From positions 17,095,856 through 17,159,855 of the forward strand of contig NC_135246.1 in assembly GCF_947623445.1 (NCBI RefSeq): a DNA stretch of 64,000 bases. Reading direction: 5' to 3'. Made by a program: the position numbers and the translations under genes. The notes under the pieces are model-generated. The model did not search any database. It was not told where the DNA came from and worked only from the letters and a program-made list of their open reading frames with translations. Shown here piece after piece: positions 12,026-25,307 of this stretch. Position 1 is the first letter of the stretch; the number at the start of each line of letters is the position of its first letter. The DNA comes from Clavelina lepadiformis (Eukaryota; Chordata; Ascidiacea; Aplousobranchia; Clavelinidae).

Positions 12026-15000
12026 TCAGCGAAATCCAAGAATAATTTTATAGGACTTGGGGCCGTAAACTATACCAAGATGACCTTCCATCATTGACGG
12101 AAGATCAGAAGAACCTGGTTTTATGGTAAATTTCTTCAAGATTCCAATAAATACTAAAAATACTTCCATCCTGGCAAGATGTTCACCGGTACACGCACGT
12201 GATCCGAGCGAGAAAGGAATGACCTTTGGCGAGTAAAGAAACTTTCCGTCCTGGTCGATATGACGACCTGGGTTGAACTCATGAGGATTTGGCCAAGTGT
12301 TTGGATCGAAGTGGGCTGCGTAAATATTCGGCATCACCTAACAGAAAATAAATTATTAAACCTTCATTTAGTGAGAAAGTTTCAAATCGCTTATTTTCTT
12401 GTTTTGCTGTTAACTCACATTTGTGCCCTTTGGTAAAGTGAAACCGTACAATTCTGTGTCCTTTGTCGTTTTATGACCGACTGAGTTCGGCACAATGGGA
12501 CAATATCTCATCAGTTCTTGTATAAAAGCACAGGTGACTGGCATGCTTGATCTATGTGCCATTGTAGGATTGGAACTGCTTCCTTTGAAAAATAAATCAC
12601 AACACTCACAACAAATAAATTTAATCGTTTTGAGACAAAAGTTAGTTTACAGAGACAAAATCCTCTCACAAATCCACATTTCGAATACATTAAAAACCAA
12701 TTCTGACATGTTTGGAATGCGTTTTAACTTTGTATGTTTTGTTTGGATTGTTATTGCTGGTTTCAAGCTTCTCAAAACCTATAACAGCTGTACCAACATC
12801 AATATAACTATTGGCAAGTTAAAACATCTACTTTCACTCAGCGAGCACGACAGAATATATTCCGAAGATTGTTGAAGTGTGAATTTGTGCAACATGCTAC
12901 ATTCGTAAATAAAACTCGTTTTTAACAGAGCGGTTATAGAAAAACTTTGCATAGCAGATACCTAAAATTTGGTCCACTTCTGCCACAATCTGTTTGTGAT
13001 ACTCCGGATAATTCAACAGTCCCAGAAATAACCAAGCCAATGTAGTGCTTGTGGTCTCAGTTCCCGCTTCAAATAAATCTCGACATGTAACGCGTAGCTG
13101 TGTTTCCTGTGATAGGCGATTTTTCGATTTTGGTTGGATGAACTTTTGCAAATTTTACGGAAAACTATAAAACGAAAAAAAAACAAAAACTATATCAAAC
13201 CCACTGTGAAGTATTTTTTTTCTTGTCCATATTTCTGCTCGTACAGAAACGCATCGATGTAGTCTCTGATGCAATCAGGTTGGAAGTTTTTCTTGTGTTC
13301 GTCGATTATTGTTTGCATTGCGTCTGTTGGCGGAGTAACCAAAAAAGTTTGTTTCAGTGTTGTTCTGTGTTGGCCGAGCCTTTTGTGTTCGTTGTATGAT
13401 ACGATGCTTACCTAAAATCGCATGTTCAGTCTTCGTGAACCGTTCTTTCACTGCTTTAAATGGCGGGATGAAGTGAATGTAATCGTGGAAGTGAAACAAA
13501 AGTATTAGAAGGCTTTCATCGGCAACATATCTGTACCAAGTAGAGATGGAATAGTTGCAATGTAGTTAACTTGAGTTTAAAATGATTTCAATCTCATTCT
13601 TTTTATGGCCTCGCCACCGGAAACAAATACATTTAATCGCCTCAGGAGATCAAAAACCTCGCGCAAGACCACATGTCGATTTAACATGTGTTTTGACATT
13701 TTTGCCACTCCATTCACTTCTATAAGTGAGCTATCTGTAGATTTGGATGTGTTTGTGGTCGTTTTAGGCTTCGCAATATCTGATTATGACATCATCTTTA
13801 GGAGAACCTTGAATAGGCCTAGATAAAGAGACGACAAATAATCACTGAAAGCTTTAAGCGTGCGAGTGACGTAAGCGCCAAACATGCCAGATTAACCTAT
13901 TTTGACAGTTGTTCAAGTTTGGATTATAGCGCAACATTCTTTGGGAAGTTAAAGCGATATATCTGCAATGGGTAGTGTAGCTGGTGCCAATCGTTGCCTA
14001 GGTTGCTGTTACTCATAGTCATATGGTACAAAACATGTCTTAATTAATTAATGGTTCAGGGCTTACTGGTTTTGTAGAAGTTGAAAGATGTGTTTGAGCT
14101 GTGGGTCATCGTAGTCAAATCTTCTTCCAAATGCAGTAACGCAAATTACATTGCCGGTCATGTTGTCATAGCCTAACTGTGAAAAAACATTTGGACATTC
14201 TTTTAGATAGTTAAATTAATCTGACTTTTAGTTGGTGTTTAATGTTGTAAGAAACTACGGAAACTTGTGACTCTGCTAAAAACGCAATTACCGCGAGGTC
14301 GATTGGTTTTCCGACTTTGGTTTCGAGATAATTTGCAAAGTGACACATTTCCTCATTGATGATATTTTCCATTTCTGGCTTTCCCATTCCTAGTCTGGTG
14401 ATCAGAGTTTGTTGGTATATATCATAATTGAAAATATTTCCTTTTTGTCAAATGAATTAAAAGTTTGTTTACTTTATAAACTTACTTTCTCAAAGTTTTC
14501 ATGGCAAATCGTTTCTGACTGAGTTGTTTGTCACCGTAATCAGTCAAAACCAAGCCATTGTTACCTAAAATATCTCTCACCAATCTCAATGCTGCACGTC
14601 CAGAAAAAATATCACCTTGTTTCACAAAAGCCTGCAGCAAAAAAGCTAGTTTAAAATAACATTTTACGTTCATGCTGTGCATAGGTTATACAGCTTGTGG
14701 TTACGATTTTTCACCGTTACTGTTTAAACCAAAGAGAGTCAGAGAAAACAATGAACTGAAAGCAAAACACTAAACGTGGAGTTAGCTTGAAAGTAAATTT
14801 TAAACACGATTTAATTGTGTAACAACTTACCGTATTTATGGCATCATAAGTATTAAGAAACACAGTGTCTACACCTGCCATTCTTACTGACATCACTGGT
14901 CCGTACTTTTGACCCCAATCGAACAACACTTTCTGTGGATCACCACCCAACCATGGAAGTACACCAATTATTGGAAGTCCTCGCGGACCAGGAGGAAAAT

Positions 15001-15118
15001 TAGGATGAGGCTTTTTCCACCATTGATAAAAAGACACTGCTAGTAAAGCCAAGATGGTCCAAACATTTAAAGCTGAGCAGAATATCCAGCAAACTGTGCT
15101 AAAAAGATCTGAGAACAT
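12026..15118 (-). CDS. cytochrome P450, CYP2-like, gene B (501 aa)
   Basis: Nine exons: 15118-14831, 14631-14486, 14394-14292, 14176-14067, 13530-13412, 13323-13205, 13106-12962, 12582-12419 and 12337-12026, total 1506 nt in frame. The start at 15118 (MFSDLF) was preferred to an in-frame ATG at 15136 because the five other genes begin at the equivalent position. Motifs: PPGPRGLPIIG hinge, I-helix AGTETTS, K-helix QELMRYC, FNPGRHIDQ, and FSLGSRACTGE with the ligand Cys near residue 447. The C-helix WxxxR has become Gln132 with Lys136, the most altered of the set. It shares the exon 9 variant CTGEHLA only with gene C, although C is inverted relative to it. Predicted microsomal monooxygenase of unknown substrate. 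Confidence 0.93.
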
Positions 15119-16769
15119 GTCGCACTGAACATGCATCTAAGATTAGTCCAATTTCCTTTGAAGCTTCACATACAAACCATATGCGGTATCACTCTTTTTT
15201 TGTTTACTTAACAAACAATTTTGTCGTTTGACATGTTTACACTCTTTGTAAATTTTTAACCCCGCTCTATTAAACTAGTTGAGTGACATAGAAGATATTT
15301 AATTCGGGTTGCTCATACTTGGTGATATCAAATAGTAAAACATGGCACCTGCATTACTTACATATAAGCTTAAAAACTGATTTCTGACGCAAATGGTGGC
15401 ATATTCAAATATAAACCTATGTTTATGACATGTACGTGTTACACAAGCTATAGCCTTTCCTTTCACATGTGCATGAGGCTGTGTTGAACTTTGGTGTATT
15501 GCTTGCAAGAGCGCCCAAAAACTTCGTTAACTAACATTACGTTAACCGCATTTACTGTGTAAACTCCTTGCAATGTGGCTTCATTGCTATAGTATGTTTA
15601 TTCTTGCCTCCTTGTGTGATCTGTGTTCGAGCACTTGCTTGGATTTCGGCACCTTTTGTTTTATCGTTTTCGCATTTATTTTGTGTCGTTGGTCGATGGG
15701 TCTGTTTGCTTGTTTTTAGTTTACTGTATACTCAAGTGGCCAGTTTCGTTAATGACCATCTTTTGCGTTCGTATATATTTGCTGTTTTGCACTTTTGTAT
15801 TATTGTGATTTGTTCTTTTCGTTGTGTGTGCATTTGGTACACTACACTGCTACTACTACATTGGCTTTAATATTGATTAACTGATTGATTGATTAATTTA
15901 TTAAAAATTAATTGATTAATTATTCTTGTTGCGTGTACCAACGACGCAGTGATTTAGAACTTTGGTATCTGGTATTTTCTAACTAAAGATTTGTGTTTTT
16001 ATTTAATCAAATATCGTGCCCTATTCGTGTGCTTTTATCTGTTCAATATACCAACACTCACATAGAGACTTTGGTGAAATGGTTCGCCGTAAGAAGCCTG
16101 GCTTAAACATCCGCGTTTTACGTAACAAGTACATGCAAAACCTGTGTAACACCTATAATATGCCTTACGGCATACAAATGATAAGCATGAGCTTATGCTT
16201 AAATACGCAAGTTTGGCTTGTGATGCAAACCGGTTTTTAAGTTTATATTTCGGTAGAAGGGAGCCATATTATATATACTTGCATACCTTTTGATGTCAAC
16301 AAATACGGGCACAAATTAAACTTCTGCTATGTGCCGTTCAGTAAGTCGGCTACAGACTAAAACTTCGCTAATCTAATTCATGTAGCTAGTAACTAGTTAT
16401 ACCACATACCACTTTATTATAAGACAAAACTATATAGGCTATGTACTGTTATAACTTGGTGTAATGATGTAAAATGACAATATTACATCGTTTGCACAAT
16501 TAGGTCCATAGGCTACATATGTATTCTTTAGAAATCCATTGTACGTTTTTAAATGTTTCGTTTGCCATGTTTGAAACAATTCCAGGCAAGGCTTCGAGCT
16601 TTGATAACATTTGCCCGAAACTCTCACCTCAGTGACCTGCCTTGTAGTTTTGGTAGCTTTCTGTCTTTCTGCTTGCGATACCACCAATTCCCAATAAACT
16701 AGAGTAGAGCTCTCAGTCGCAATCTCGCTGCCTCACAAGCCACTAGGATACATAAAGAGCCATCACTCT
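15119..16769. other. intergenic upstream of gene B
   Basis: AT-rich. Two overlapping plus-strand frames near 15568-15870 are rich in Phe, Leu and Cys, without a start context or motif. A low-complexity run of GATTAATT-type words lies near 15875-15920. I see nothing else. Confidence 0.4.
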
Positions 16770-17700
16770 TACATATTTTTGATTACATGAGCTTTCTGAA
16801 GGCCCTGGACATCGAGAACAAACAGCCGGTGCTATACCTTTAAACCTTAGAGGGGCCTATGATAGAGCACAATACAGTCTTCCCTGCAAACTGTTCCTTA
16901 TGCTCTTGGCACATGATCCGTATAAACTTAGAGCTTGTCTTAATCCTGAGCTTTAACTTCATCACTGGTCAGCAAAGCAGGCTAGGACGCTTCAAGAATG
17001 GAATTTCTTAAGGATCGATCGGTCTTGGATCCCATTTCTTTTCAACATCTATATCCAAAATCTAGCGAACACGATATCGTCCAAGCACAGTGCGTCTACG
17101 CGGACGACCTAGCGACGGACTACTTGGCAGGAAGAAAAAACAGTAGAAGAGTGGGGACCTTTTGGCCGGACATGACAACCTTATCGATTTACCTTAAGAA
17201 ATGGGGACTCAGAAAAATCAAAACTGTGTGGTTAAACTTTTACCTGAACAACAAGGAAGACAAAAGGTGAGCTCATAGCACGCCGGTGCCCTCCCGCCCT
17301 GCGCCTTAATATTTTGGGGTGGCCTTGTACAGATCGCTCACATACCTTGAGTCATTATACGCAAAAACCTTATCTCTCTTGATAAGACAGCTGGTGGACT
17401 CGGGCCCGAACGCCGGGCCTGCTGCAATACTTTGCACTAAGATACAGTAGATCAGGCCCTAATTTACTCCACTGTTCATTGCTGTATACCTGCCTGATGT
17501 CGCACCTACTAAAACAACTTGCACTTTCATATACGGCGTCCTTCGTACTGCGACATTGGACAAATTTACAATCTTTGAGAGCATCCAACCTGCTAGGCTT
17601 CGTCGCGAGAGAACTTGTCTTTTCCTTGGTCGTCGAGCGACAGAACCACTCCATCTGCACCGCTCTAATATTCTAGCTCAGCAAATGAACAAGTTTCACA
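16770..17700 (+). mobile_element. LINE (non-LTR retrotransposon) fragment, CR1/jockey-like
   Basis: 5'-truncated and degenerate. In order on the plus strand: a GAYDRA-like segment near 16850 (reverse transcriptase motif A region), FNIYI near 17040, YADDLA near 17097-17115 (catalytic motif C), then LKKWGLR...KT and FYLNN near 17190-17260. These match the thumb of CR1/jockey-type enzymes. The C-terminal segment (LIRQL..., ALIYS..., then a PAELRR-like block) continues to about 17690. Several frame changes and stops interrupt it, so it is dead. The AT-rich end past 17690 may be the 3' tail. Confidence 0.75.
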
Positions 17701-17926
17701 GCTAAAATTGAAACACCATAATAAACAATTTTCACCTGATCATCATGCTGTACAATGCTTTACCCTATTCTTTAAAAGTATTTATTGGTTTGCATATTAT
17801 AAGCAAGTATAGGCCAGAGAGTATTCAGTGATACCTCTAAAAATATTTCATACCACCACTCCACCAGTTGGAAGCTATTGCATATTAAAACAAATTTTCG
17901 ACATGATCAGTTCAGTTGTATATTTT

Positions 17927-18229
17927 TCAACGAAGTTCAAGTATGACCTTATAAGACTTAGTACTGTACATAATTCCAAAACGCCCTTCGGTCAAAGACG
18001 GAAAATTGGGAGTGGATGACATACTATAAGCTTGCTGGTTTGGATTGGTTATCGTGCGGGTTTCTTGTAAAACGTATAGTTTGCAGCTGTTATTACTTTT
18101 GGGCCAGAAAGCATTGCAGTGAAATAAAATCCTTGGGTCGGATAAAATATTGCGAAGCATGTTTCTAAGCTTGTCTGCTTCTGACTGAAAAATAGGTCGT
18201 CGATCGTAGCGAAGGTTTGCCATGTCCTA
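17927..18229 (-). pseudogene. decayed last exon of a seventh P450
   Basis: The minus strand starts after an acceptor-like TAG at about 18230 with MANLRYD, equivalent to MPNLYAT in gene A. The middle is scrambled by small insertions and deletions. It ends with NFPSLTEGRFGIMYSTKSYK and the same ELR-stop terminus. The haem-binding loop is not recognisable. The nearest intact relative is gene A, from the shared SLTEGR and the final 30 residues. No other exons of this copy were found before gene C, so only the 3' end survives. Confidence 0.8.
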
Positions 18230-19156
18230 TTTAGTAGGCATTTAATGAGAGCACGTTCCCATTTACAAGATTGTGTTCTTAACACTGATTTTAACCCGAC
18301 TTCGAGTCTTAATGTTTTGTAAACAATCCTACACAAGTGAATTGTAAAATTCGACCTGTATAAATGGTAAAGTGCAGTCGTTGAATGCCTACTTTACGGG
18401 CCAAAGCGAGTCTTCTACACCAATATCATATCTCAGGTAGAAGTAGTATATATATTCAATTTTTCCCCTCTATAAGCTATTCGAAAGAACACTGCAATAT
18501 GTTCTAGCCAAAAAGCAACAACAGCAAAAAACTACAATATAACCCATACCACACCATGCAAATAATAGGCTAATGCCACTCCTGTATCTTAAAGATTCCC
18601 TTTGTAGGTAACCAATCCATATCAATTTCGTTATATGATCGTTGATTAAAACCAAGATAATCAACATAAGTGAGTTTGAAATCTTTAAACTTTTACTCAA
18701 TGAATAGGGAGGCAAGATTTGTTATTTTAACAAAAAAAATAATGATCAAAATAAACAAGCTCATGAAAAATGGTAAATTGTCTGTAATAAAATTTTGTTT
18801 TAATTCCTGCCACGTACTGTTATAGTTGTATGATGTTTATATATTATTGCGTTTCCTTAATTTTTATCCTGTTGGTTTTTCGCCCTCTGCTTGTGATTAA
18901 ATTGTAAAGTTAAGGCAATTGTGTGATTATTGTAAGTTTGTCTTCCACTTAATGTAAACAAATGTAAGCAACCTAATTAAACTTCTGCTACTTCATTTAT
19001 CCAGTTTAGTAGAAAAAGGTTAAAATTTAACAAATGATGTGGAAATTCAGCTCGACCAAAGTGCATCTTTAGAAAAAAAGAAAAAGATCGTATCGTGTGA
19101 TACGTGTGATTGTTCAAGACAGAATTCGACACACTTTGACGCCTTCTCGGTGCGAC
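18230..19156. other. intergenic, promoter side of gene C
   Basis: AT-rich stretch between the decayed P450 exon and gene C. I see no TATA box comparable to those of genes A, E and F, and no credible open frame. Confidence 0.35.
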
Positions 19157-22100
19157 ATGTCGTCATACTATTTCAGAGCAGTTTACTGGATATTCTGCTC
19201 AGCTTTAAATGTTTGGACCATCTTGGCTTTACTAACAGTGTCTTTTTATCAATGGTGGAAAAAACCTCACCGCAGTTTTCCTCCTGGTCCGCGTGGACTT
19301 CCAATAATTGGTGTACTTCCATGGTTGGGTGGTGATCCACAGAAGGTGTTGTTCGATTGGGGTCAAAAGTACGGACCAGTGATGTCAGTAAGAATGGCAG
19401 GTGTAGACACTGTGTTTCTTAATACTTTTGATGCCATAAATACGGTGAGTTGTTACACAATTAAATCGTGTTTAAAGCTTATTTTTTAGCTGGCTGACTT
19501 AGAGGTTACTGTCCTGTTTTTGGTTAATATTTTCATTTTCTTTTATTAGCTGTATCGTTTAAATGCTGAAAACTGTGACCAACGTACAGTAACTTAGGAA
19601 AAATATTAGCGTCAAACTGCATTTTAGTCTTTTACTCTTTCCGCTCAGGCTTTGGTAAAACAAGGTGATATTTTTTCTGGACGAACAACATTGAAACCGG
19701 CAAGCGACATACTTGGAAATAATGGCTTAGTTATGACTGATTATGGGAACAAAATTATCGCTCAAAAACGATTTGCCATGAAAACTTTGAGGAAGTAAGT
19801 TCGTACCGTAAATCGAAGATTAAAATATATATGAAAAGGAAAATAACGACTATTATGTCGAACAAATAAACGATCACTAGATTAGGAATGGGAAAAAAAG
19901 AAATGGAAAATATCATCAATGAGGAAATGTGTCACTTTGCAAGTTATCTCGAAACCAACGTTGGAAAACCTATCGACCTCGCGGTAATTGACTTTTCAGA
20001 AGAATACGTCACCATGTTTGTTTACGTTTACGGAAAAGTTAAATTAATTATTTATCTGAAATATGCCCAATAGTATCGTTTTCGTTCACAGGTGAACTAT
20101 AACAATATGACTGCCAATGTCATTTGCGTTACTGCATTTGGAAGAAGATTTGACTACGACGACCCGCAGTTCAAGAACATATTTCAACTTTTACAAAACC
20201 AGTAAGCTTTTAACCTTTAATCAAAGGATGTTTGGTTGTATTGTGTGAGTAATGACAATCTGTGCAGCGATTTGCATCAGCAGTGTTCACACATAGCAAA
20301 TACAATTAACCACTTTAAGAGACCAAAATTGTATCGCAAAACCCACACTAGAACGATCTTCGAATAGATTTGGGCATCCTGGCCTGTTTTGCGCTCCTTT
20401 TACTTTGCGATTTTAAAGTTTTCTTGTTAAATTGAAAGTCATTTTATATATGACTGTTCTGGATGATGATCTTCATCAAGCTTTGTAAAGCTTAAAATAA
20501 ATTTTCCAATTTTATGTAGTGCTTAAAACTATGCTGTGAAGCGACCGACAATGATGTCAGAATGCATTTTATACCATAGAAAATTACATTCAACTGTGAA
20601 TTTCTGCAACATTTATTTCTCGTAAAGAGATTAATATTGCATTTGTTATCGGGTGAAAAAGCAATATAAAAAACCTGAATGCTTTGAAATGTCAAATTCA
20701 ACTAAACGAAATGTTATTTCAAACACGTTACAGTTATGTTGCCGATGAAAGTTTTCTCATACTTCTGTTTTTCTTCTACAATTACCTTCATTTTATTCCA
20801 CCATTCAAGGGAGTGAAAGAAAGATTTACAAACACTGAACACGCCATCTTAAGTAAGTGTTTGTATTACTTAATGCACCTTTGGGTCGGTGGAAAGGTTA
20901 TATAGGGGATGCACGAATGGTATGATGAACTCTAGATGACTTTATTTTAATCAATTATAAAAGATTAATTACATAAACATGATTTTTTGCTTGATTTGAC
21001 ATTTTGCCAATGTATTTACAGTGGTCTAAATCAGCAAGCTAGACAAAGTTTGAAATGGGATACTGAAATAGCTTAATCGTTGAAAAACGTGAATCGTCAT
21101 AATATGATCATGCTTATCCACAATAATAAGTGTTGCATGGCCAAATGTATTATGCATACTGCATAACACGCAAATGAAGGTTTCTGCTGCAAAAGTAGTG
21201 CAAGACAGCATAAAGTTTAAGAAGCTTATAACGATTTGACGAAAGATTTGTTATAGTACAGTATAAGCAACGACTCTGTATTACCACCCGCAAATATTAC
21301 AAATCAAACGAAAAGGTTCAAATGTTTTATGTGTAATGGTTTACGGACTAGGTTGGGAGCCACTGTGCTAAAACAAAAGATTTGATGATGACAAATTCTA
21401 GTAAGTTATAATTCTAAGATATATAACTTATGTTTGTTGTTACTACGCCAACAGATGCAATGCAAACGTTGATAGAAGAACACAAGAAGAACTTTCAACC
21501 TGATTGCATCAGAGACTACATCGATGCGTTTCTGTACGAGCAGAAATATGGAAAAGAAAAGGAATACTTCACAGTGGGTTTGACTTATTTTCATTCACCA
21601 TAAAGTTGCAAAGGTACATTTTACTGAAGTCAAAAATCTTCTTTTACAGGACAAGCAGCTAAGCATTACATGTCGTGATTTATTTGAAGCTGGGACTGAT
21701 ACCTCAAGTAGTACATTGGCTTGGTTATTTCTGGGATTGTTGAATTATCCGGAGTATCAGGAAAAGATTGTTGCAGAAGTGGACGAAGTCTTAGGTATCT
21801 GCTACATTGAATGCTTACATAAACCAGTTAAAAACGAGTTGATATTTTAAAAAATTTTCGGCTTGTGATACTCACAAAAAATAGATTTTATTAGCTTTCA
21901 GAGAGAGGTGCATTTTGCACAAATTTACTATTCAACAATTGAAGTAATATTTCAGGCGGGGCGTCAAACACTTAAAACTAAGATCTCTATGTTTTTGTTG
22001 GACGTCCTACGTAGGGCTTTAAAAAACCTATTTAGACCTATCAGACGGCACCAAGTTTGGTGTTTTTTCTAGTCTGGGAATTACCCTAGCAGTTGGCGTG

Positions 22101-23171
22101 ATTCAATGTCCCGGGTCGCGTGCAGAATTAGGCTAAAAATTAGCATGAGAGTAGCTAAAATTAGGTTTTTTAGGCCACAAATTCTAGTGATTATTTTGCG
22201 CCTCTGTTAAAAAATTTGAATCATGGTTTTTTGATGGCATTTAATGGAAGGCTTGACCAAATCATACTAAATTGACATGCAAAATTTCAGAGAGCCCCGT
22301 GCAGGATTTTTCGAGCAATCAGTCTTTTAGTAAATTCACTGTATATAGTAAAACAAACAAAGATTTTATGACATTTTTTGGTGTTTAACGCCTGATTTAT
22401 TTCATGATTATATGTAATGTAATGTAATGTAATGTAATGAATGTTGTTTGTGCATGGCTACTCACGGTGGTGCAGCTTAGCGACATAAAACGTTTTAAAG
22501 GTTGTTGAAATATAATTTTGAGAATCAGTTGTTGTCATTTAGAGCGATTAAAACTATTTATTGCGTTTTCTTAATCAGTCTTTTATAGGAAGCTCGGATC
22601 CTACAATGGCTCACAGATCGAACATGCCAATCACCTGTGCCTATATACAGGAGGTGATGAGATATTGTCCCATTGTACCGAACTCAGTTACTCATAAAAC
22701 AACAAAGGACACTAACTTATACGGCTTCACTTTACCAAAGGGGACAAACGTGAGTAACCAACACGAAAAAGCAGAGCAACTGGTGTTTATTATTGTGTTG
22801 CACTGATGGTAATGGCTTGTGGTTAGCAAGTTAAAGCTTAAGATTTTATTTTTTGTCAGGTGCAGCCCAACATCTACGCAGCCCACTTCGATCCACTTAC
22901 GTGGCAAAACCCACGACAGTTCAACCCAGGTCGTCATATCGACCAAGACGGAAAGTTTCTTTATTCGTCAAAAGTCATTCCTTTCTCGCTCGGATCACGG
23001 GCGTGTACTGGTGAACATCTTGCCAGGATGGAAGTGTTCTTGTTATTTGTGGGAATTCTGAAGAGATTTACTGTAGCGTCAGGTTCTGCTGATCTTCCGT
23101 CAATGATGGAGGGCCATCTTGGAATATTTTACAGTCCCAAGTCGTACAAAATAATTCTTGAACGTCGTTGA
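19157..23171 (+). CDS. cytochrome P450, CYP2-like, gene C (500 aa), inverted member
   Basis: The only plus-strand member. Nine exons: 19157-19444, 19649-19794, 19881-19983, 20092-20201, 20734-20852, 21455-21573, 21650-21794, 22589-22749 and 22860-23171; 1503 nt in frame. The start MSSYYF matches the length of the other N-termini. Exon 8 is one codon shorter than in the rest (GSSDPT against GSSSNPT in B). Motifs: hinge PPGPRGLPIIG, I-helix AGTDTSS, K-helix QEVMRYC, FNPGRHIDQ, and FSLGSRACTGE with Cys near 446. The C-helix Trp is Ile132 and Arg136 is Lys. It is closest to gene B over most exons, so C probably arose from a B-type gene by inverted duplication. Intron 7 carries repeat R and a pentanucleotide microsatellite. 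Confidence 0.93.
21963..22349. repeat. dispersed repeat R, copy 1 (intron 7 of gene C)
   Basis: About 390 bp matching, in reverse orientation, the sequence at 34807-35770, which is split by a Mutator-like insertion. It also matches a shorter piece at 37218-37310. Shared landmarks include CTAAGATCTCTATG, GGACGTCCTACGTAGG, CTAGTCTGGGAATTACCCTA and TTTTAGTAAATTCACTG. It has no coding potential and no obvious terminal inverted repeat. I do not recognise the family. Confidence 0.7.
22412..22440. repeat. TAATG pentanucleotide microsatellite
   Basis: About five tandem TAATG units, directly visible, in intron 7 of gene C just after repeat R. Confidence 0.9.
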
Positions 23172-24189
23172 CCATAAATAATTCTAAAATAAGGCCTACT
23201 AGGAAACGACACATACATGCAAACACACAGGATAGCTGTATGGCTGTGCTACTGGATTTGATGAAACAATGTCGTTGTTATCATTTGAAAAACAATTAAC
23301 CGTGGAAACTATACTACGACTGCCCTGTGTGACTTGCTTCGATTGAAACATTCCTTGAACTTGCATGCTTAACGAATTTTCAATAAAGTCAACGCAGTGG
23401 GCCTATTATTTCAAATACTTGTTGACTATAGTGATTAGTATATCAGTTTATGTTATAACCTGCTAGAATTAGGTCATATTAACAGTTGCAAAATAGAATT
23501 GATTTTATCAGTTGACTTTAGAAACAAGACGACAAACCAAACGCAATTTACAACGACTTTCATGGGGCTGCTCTAGAAAATACAAATAACCGTCAACTGA
23601 CCTAAAAACTTTAAATTTATGTCACGAGTCGAACACATACAATTCAATCAATCAATCAATCAATCAATCATTCATTCATTTTAGTTTTCGTTAAAAGCGC
23701 GTTGGGGACAAAGAATCAAGCCAGTTGTTACTAATACGCGCCAATGAACAGAAAAAAGTGACAAAGCCGAAAAGGCTTAAAACGTGCTCAAGAGAAATAA
23801 CATTAATATTTGCTGGTAACAACTAGCACGGCCACTAAACCTATACTTAGTTAAATCTACAAAACATAAGTCGAAAAAGCTAAAATTAAGCAGACGAGCA
23901 GGTGGTGTGTTCAAGCAACTGATGAATGAAAATTGCTTCAATGCTGTTCATCAGTGGATGGGAAAAGAAACCCCATCCCAGGCAAGAGCCCGGTTTCTAG
24001 TGGCAATAGCACTAAGAAAGGGCATTGTTGATTACCCCGAGTTTGTACAGCAATAATGCACACCAATGATAATCTTTGGAAGATGTGATGACAATACTGC
24101 TCGTTGCAAGATGGAAACTTCTCTTGTACATCGACAATGATGTACGGAAAAGATGCCAATGCTGTCCAATAGATGGTAGTGTTGAAAGT
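23172..24189. other. 3' region of gene C and intergenic
   Basis: Contains AATAAA at 23382-23387, about 210 nt after the gene C stop, a plausible polyadenylation signal. A tetranucleotide ATCA/ATTC microsatellite lies at about 23645-23680. No gene seen. Confidence 0.45.
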
Positions 24190-24719
24190 CAGGGTTTGGA
24201 GCAGGCGTAAATGTTAAATTACTCCAGCTCCAGCTCCGGAGATCTCTTTTATCATAAATTAGCTCCAGCTCTAGATACGGAGCTCATTGATACCACTGCT
24301 CCGGCTCCAGCTCCGGCTCCATTACGTCAAGAACTGAGGTTTAAGGATGAACGTTCAATTTGGAATATCTAGCGTTTCAAAATAATCAAAAACAAAACAA
24401 CACAATCAATGAACACAAAACATTTCATTTACCATCGGTTGCAGCTATGAACACGTGACTGCTCTGCTGTCAAATCCCCAGCAACGTGGTTAGTTATAAA
24501 AGGTGGCGCCAGAGAGGCAACAATTCTTAATTTTGTGAAGGGTTGCTGTTAAATTATGTGAATTCAGCCAATAGTAGTAGCATAGCATCTCATGAAATAC
24601 ATCGGAGACGGAGCTATTTTTCAAACAACTTGCTCCAGCTCAATTTGAATTTCTCGTAGAGCTCCGGCTCCAGCTCTGTTGAAAATGCACCACCCCGGGG
24701 CTCCGCCTCGAAAGCCCTG
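24190..24719. repeat. hAT-like element rich in GCTCCAG repeats
   Basis: Ends CAGGGTTTGGAGCAGGCG and CGCCTCGAAAGCCCTG, which form an imperfect inverted repeat. Flanking 8-mers TTGAAAGT (24182-24189) and CTGAAAGG (24720-24727) agree at six of eight bases. Both sub-terminal regions are filled with short GCTCCAGCTCCGGCTCC-type repeats. No transposase frame. This is a non-autonomous element, moderately old. Confidence 0.7.
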
Positions 24720-25307
24720 CTGAAAGGTTACCCCCTTGGTCCGAAGCTGAAGACTTGAGTGGCGCTGGTGTTGACGTTTCAATCCCGTAACTGGTTTCAG
24801 TCTTTTATTTTGAAAATTTGAAAAAACGATCTGCAATATTTGCAGTAAATATCCGAAATAGTTTTGTAATGAGTGTTGAAAATTTACAAGTTAATAAATA
24901 AACAGACTGACGTGTAATTTTCTTAATCCGATTCAAAATCTCCAACACCATCATCGTATCAAAGTGCTTTATCAAAAGGTACTTGCCGTACACATGCTGG
25001 ATTAATTAATTATTGATCGACGCATGGTTATACGTCATGAGTCGATTAAAATCGGTTTTGAAGATAGTTAGGCTTATGTGGCCTTTTTAGGTTTGAGCAG
25101 AGCTGTATGCAAGTATTAATTTTATAACTCGAGTACAACTAACAGGCCAGGTGATAAGTAACAAGTACTCAACATAAGTAAACGTGTACTTAATTGTAGT
25201 ATGAAAATTACAGAAAAAATATTAATTTTTTTGTAACTGGTAGGCCGAAAGGTCTCTCTATAATTGTGGGTCTAGCATTAGTTTGAAATATTAACTTAAC
25301 TTATAAT

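Noticed and set aside
15568-15870. 100-codon hydrophobic plus-strand frame resembling a membrane protein
   Set aside because: Composition (Phe, Leu, Cys, Ile) is what AT-rich, T-rich sequence gives by chance, and there is no splice or start context.
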